From the IMG/VR virus record IMGVR_UViG_3300042546_000050, positions 1-22,388 of that record: a stretch of DNA of 22,388 bases. One strand, 5' to 3'. Positions 22,125 through 22,388 of the stretch are shown piece after piece. The notes below the pieces were generated by a model. The model had not been told where the DNA came from. It saw only the letters and a program-made list of their open reading frames with translations, and did no database searches. The first letter of the stretch is position 1, and each line of letters opens with the position of its first letter. Source of the stretch: a virus. Made by a program: the position numbers and the translations under genes.

Positions 22125-22388
22125 TTAGGTAATGTTCAGGACAGATGTTACGACGTCGGCAGATGCTGCGGCGGATGTTACCACCTTGAGCGCATCGCTG
22201 GTGATCATCACCGTCTTCTGGTCGCCACCGACCACCACCAAGGAAGAGCCTACGGGGACCGTGGCGTTTTTGATGAGGTAGTAGTCTACCGCAGAGCGTG
22301 TGATGTACGCGCTGACTGATGGGTGAGGTTGTCGTGTTAGCAAACGACAGGCCGATAATAGTGGTCTGTGTGCTTGCACCAACCGTTA
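22125..22388 (-). pseudogene. Structural protein fragment with an apparent frameshift (5' part outside window)
   Basis: Two overlapping frames together make one plausible protein. From the window edge one frame reads TVGASTQTTIIGLSFANTTT and SPI; the next frame (+1) then reads VSAYITRSAVDYYLIKNATV, followed by GSSLVVVGGDQKTVMITSDA and ending SVLNIT. The first frame downstream turns into Arg-rich nonsense, and the second upstream is also unlike a protein, so the switch lies at about 22312-22328. The combined sequence looks like a short beta-rich phage structural protein found before fibre genes. A sequencing or assembly error, a real mutation or programmed +1 slippage (CCC followed by A is present) would all give this. 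The gene continues beyond the window. Confidence 0.6.

Noticed and set aside
22125-22382. 85-codon frame from a TTG start taken as a complete gene
   Set aside because: Its first 20 residues look random, while the neighbouring frame reads sensibly to the window edge; treated as a frameshifted partial gene.
1-22388. tRNA genes, CRISPR arrays, insertion sequences or attachment sites
   Set aside because: No cloverleaf-like or regularly spaced repeat pattern, transposase or integrase was recognised; gaps are too short to hold most of them.

Overview
The window looks like part of the late (structural and lysis) region of a tailed bacteriophage, probably of podovirus type, infecting a Gram-negative bacterium. 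Every gene I can support is on the minus strand, so transcription runs from high to low coordinates. Genes are packed with overlaps of 1-10 bases (mostly ATGA or TAATG) or gaps of a few bases. No integrase, transposase, tRNA, CRISPR array or host-like metabolic gene was seen. The protein styles (small KxGG-rich basic proteins, sugar-binding-type fibre domains, C-terminal blocks of the large virion proteins) recall uncultured aquatic phages; that is an impression from memory, not a search result.

Layout in transcription order. (1) 22388-16528: a frameshifted structural gene at the edge, then an array in which fibre or receptor-binding genes (462, 161, 328, 331 and 176 aa) each precede one or two small proteins (59+31, 87, 53, 75 and 87 aa) of the kind usually found beside phage fibres. 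The 462 and 331 aa fibres share a large domain and the same C-terminus/start junction. The 75 aa accessory is matched by a split pair (59+31 aa) in the other cassette. (2) 16535-14397: a lysis cassette with a small XhlA-like membrane protein, a tail-anchored coiled-coil protein, a three-TM holin, an M15 peptidase and a GH24 lysozyme with an N-terminal hydrophobic segment. (3) 14342-13537: two small basic proteins. (4) 13533-8448: the neck and tail, with a 355 aa adaptor-region protein, a 206 aa adaptor, a 420 aa fibre-like protein and a 711 aa presumed nozzle. (5) 8451-1: small proteins, then long low-complexity proteins of 168, 1169, 298, 567 and more than 448 aa, in the position of the ejection (internal virion) proteins of T7-like and P22-like phages.

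Only three real intergenic gaps exist (8134-8199, 14343-14396 and 14931-14973). All three carry the same sequence, TTGCATTAGTA followed by A/T-rich bases, 25-31 bases before a start codon on the coding strand. This is the strongest non-coding signal here and is best read as a phage-specific promoter. Two of the three copies directly follow a possible hairpin terminator overlapping the stop codon of the preceding lysis gene, so the lysozyme and the small basic proteins may each be separate transcription units. No gene-free stretch reaches 300 bases.
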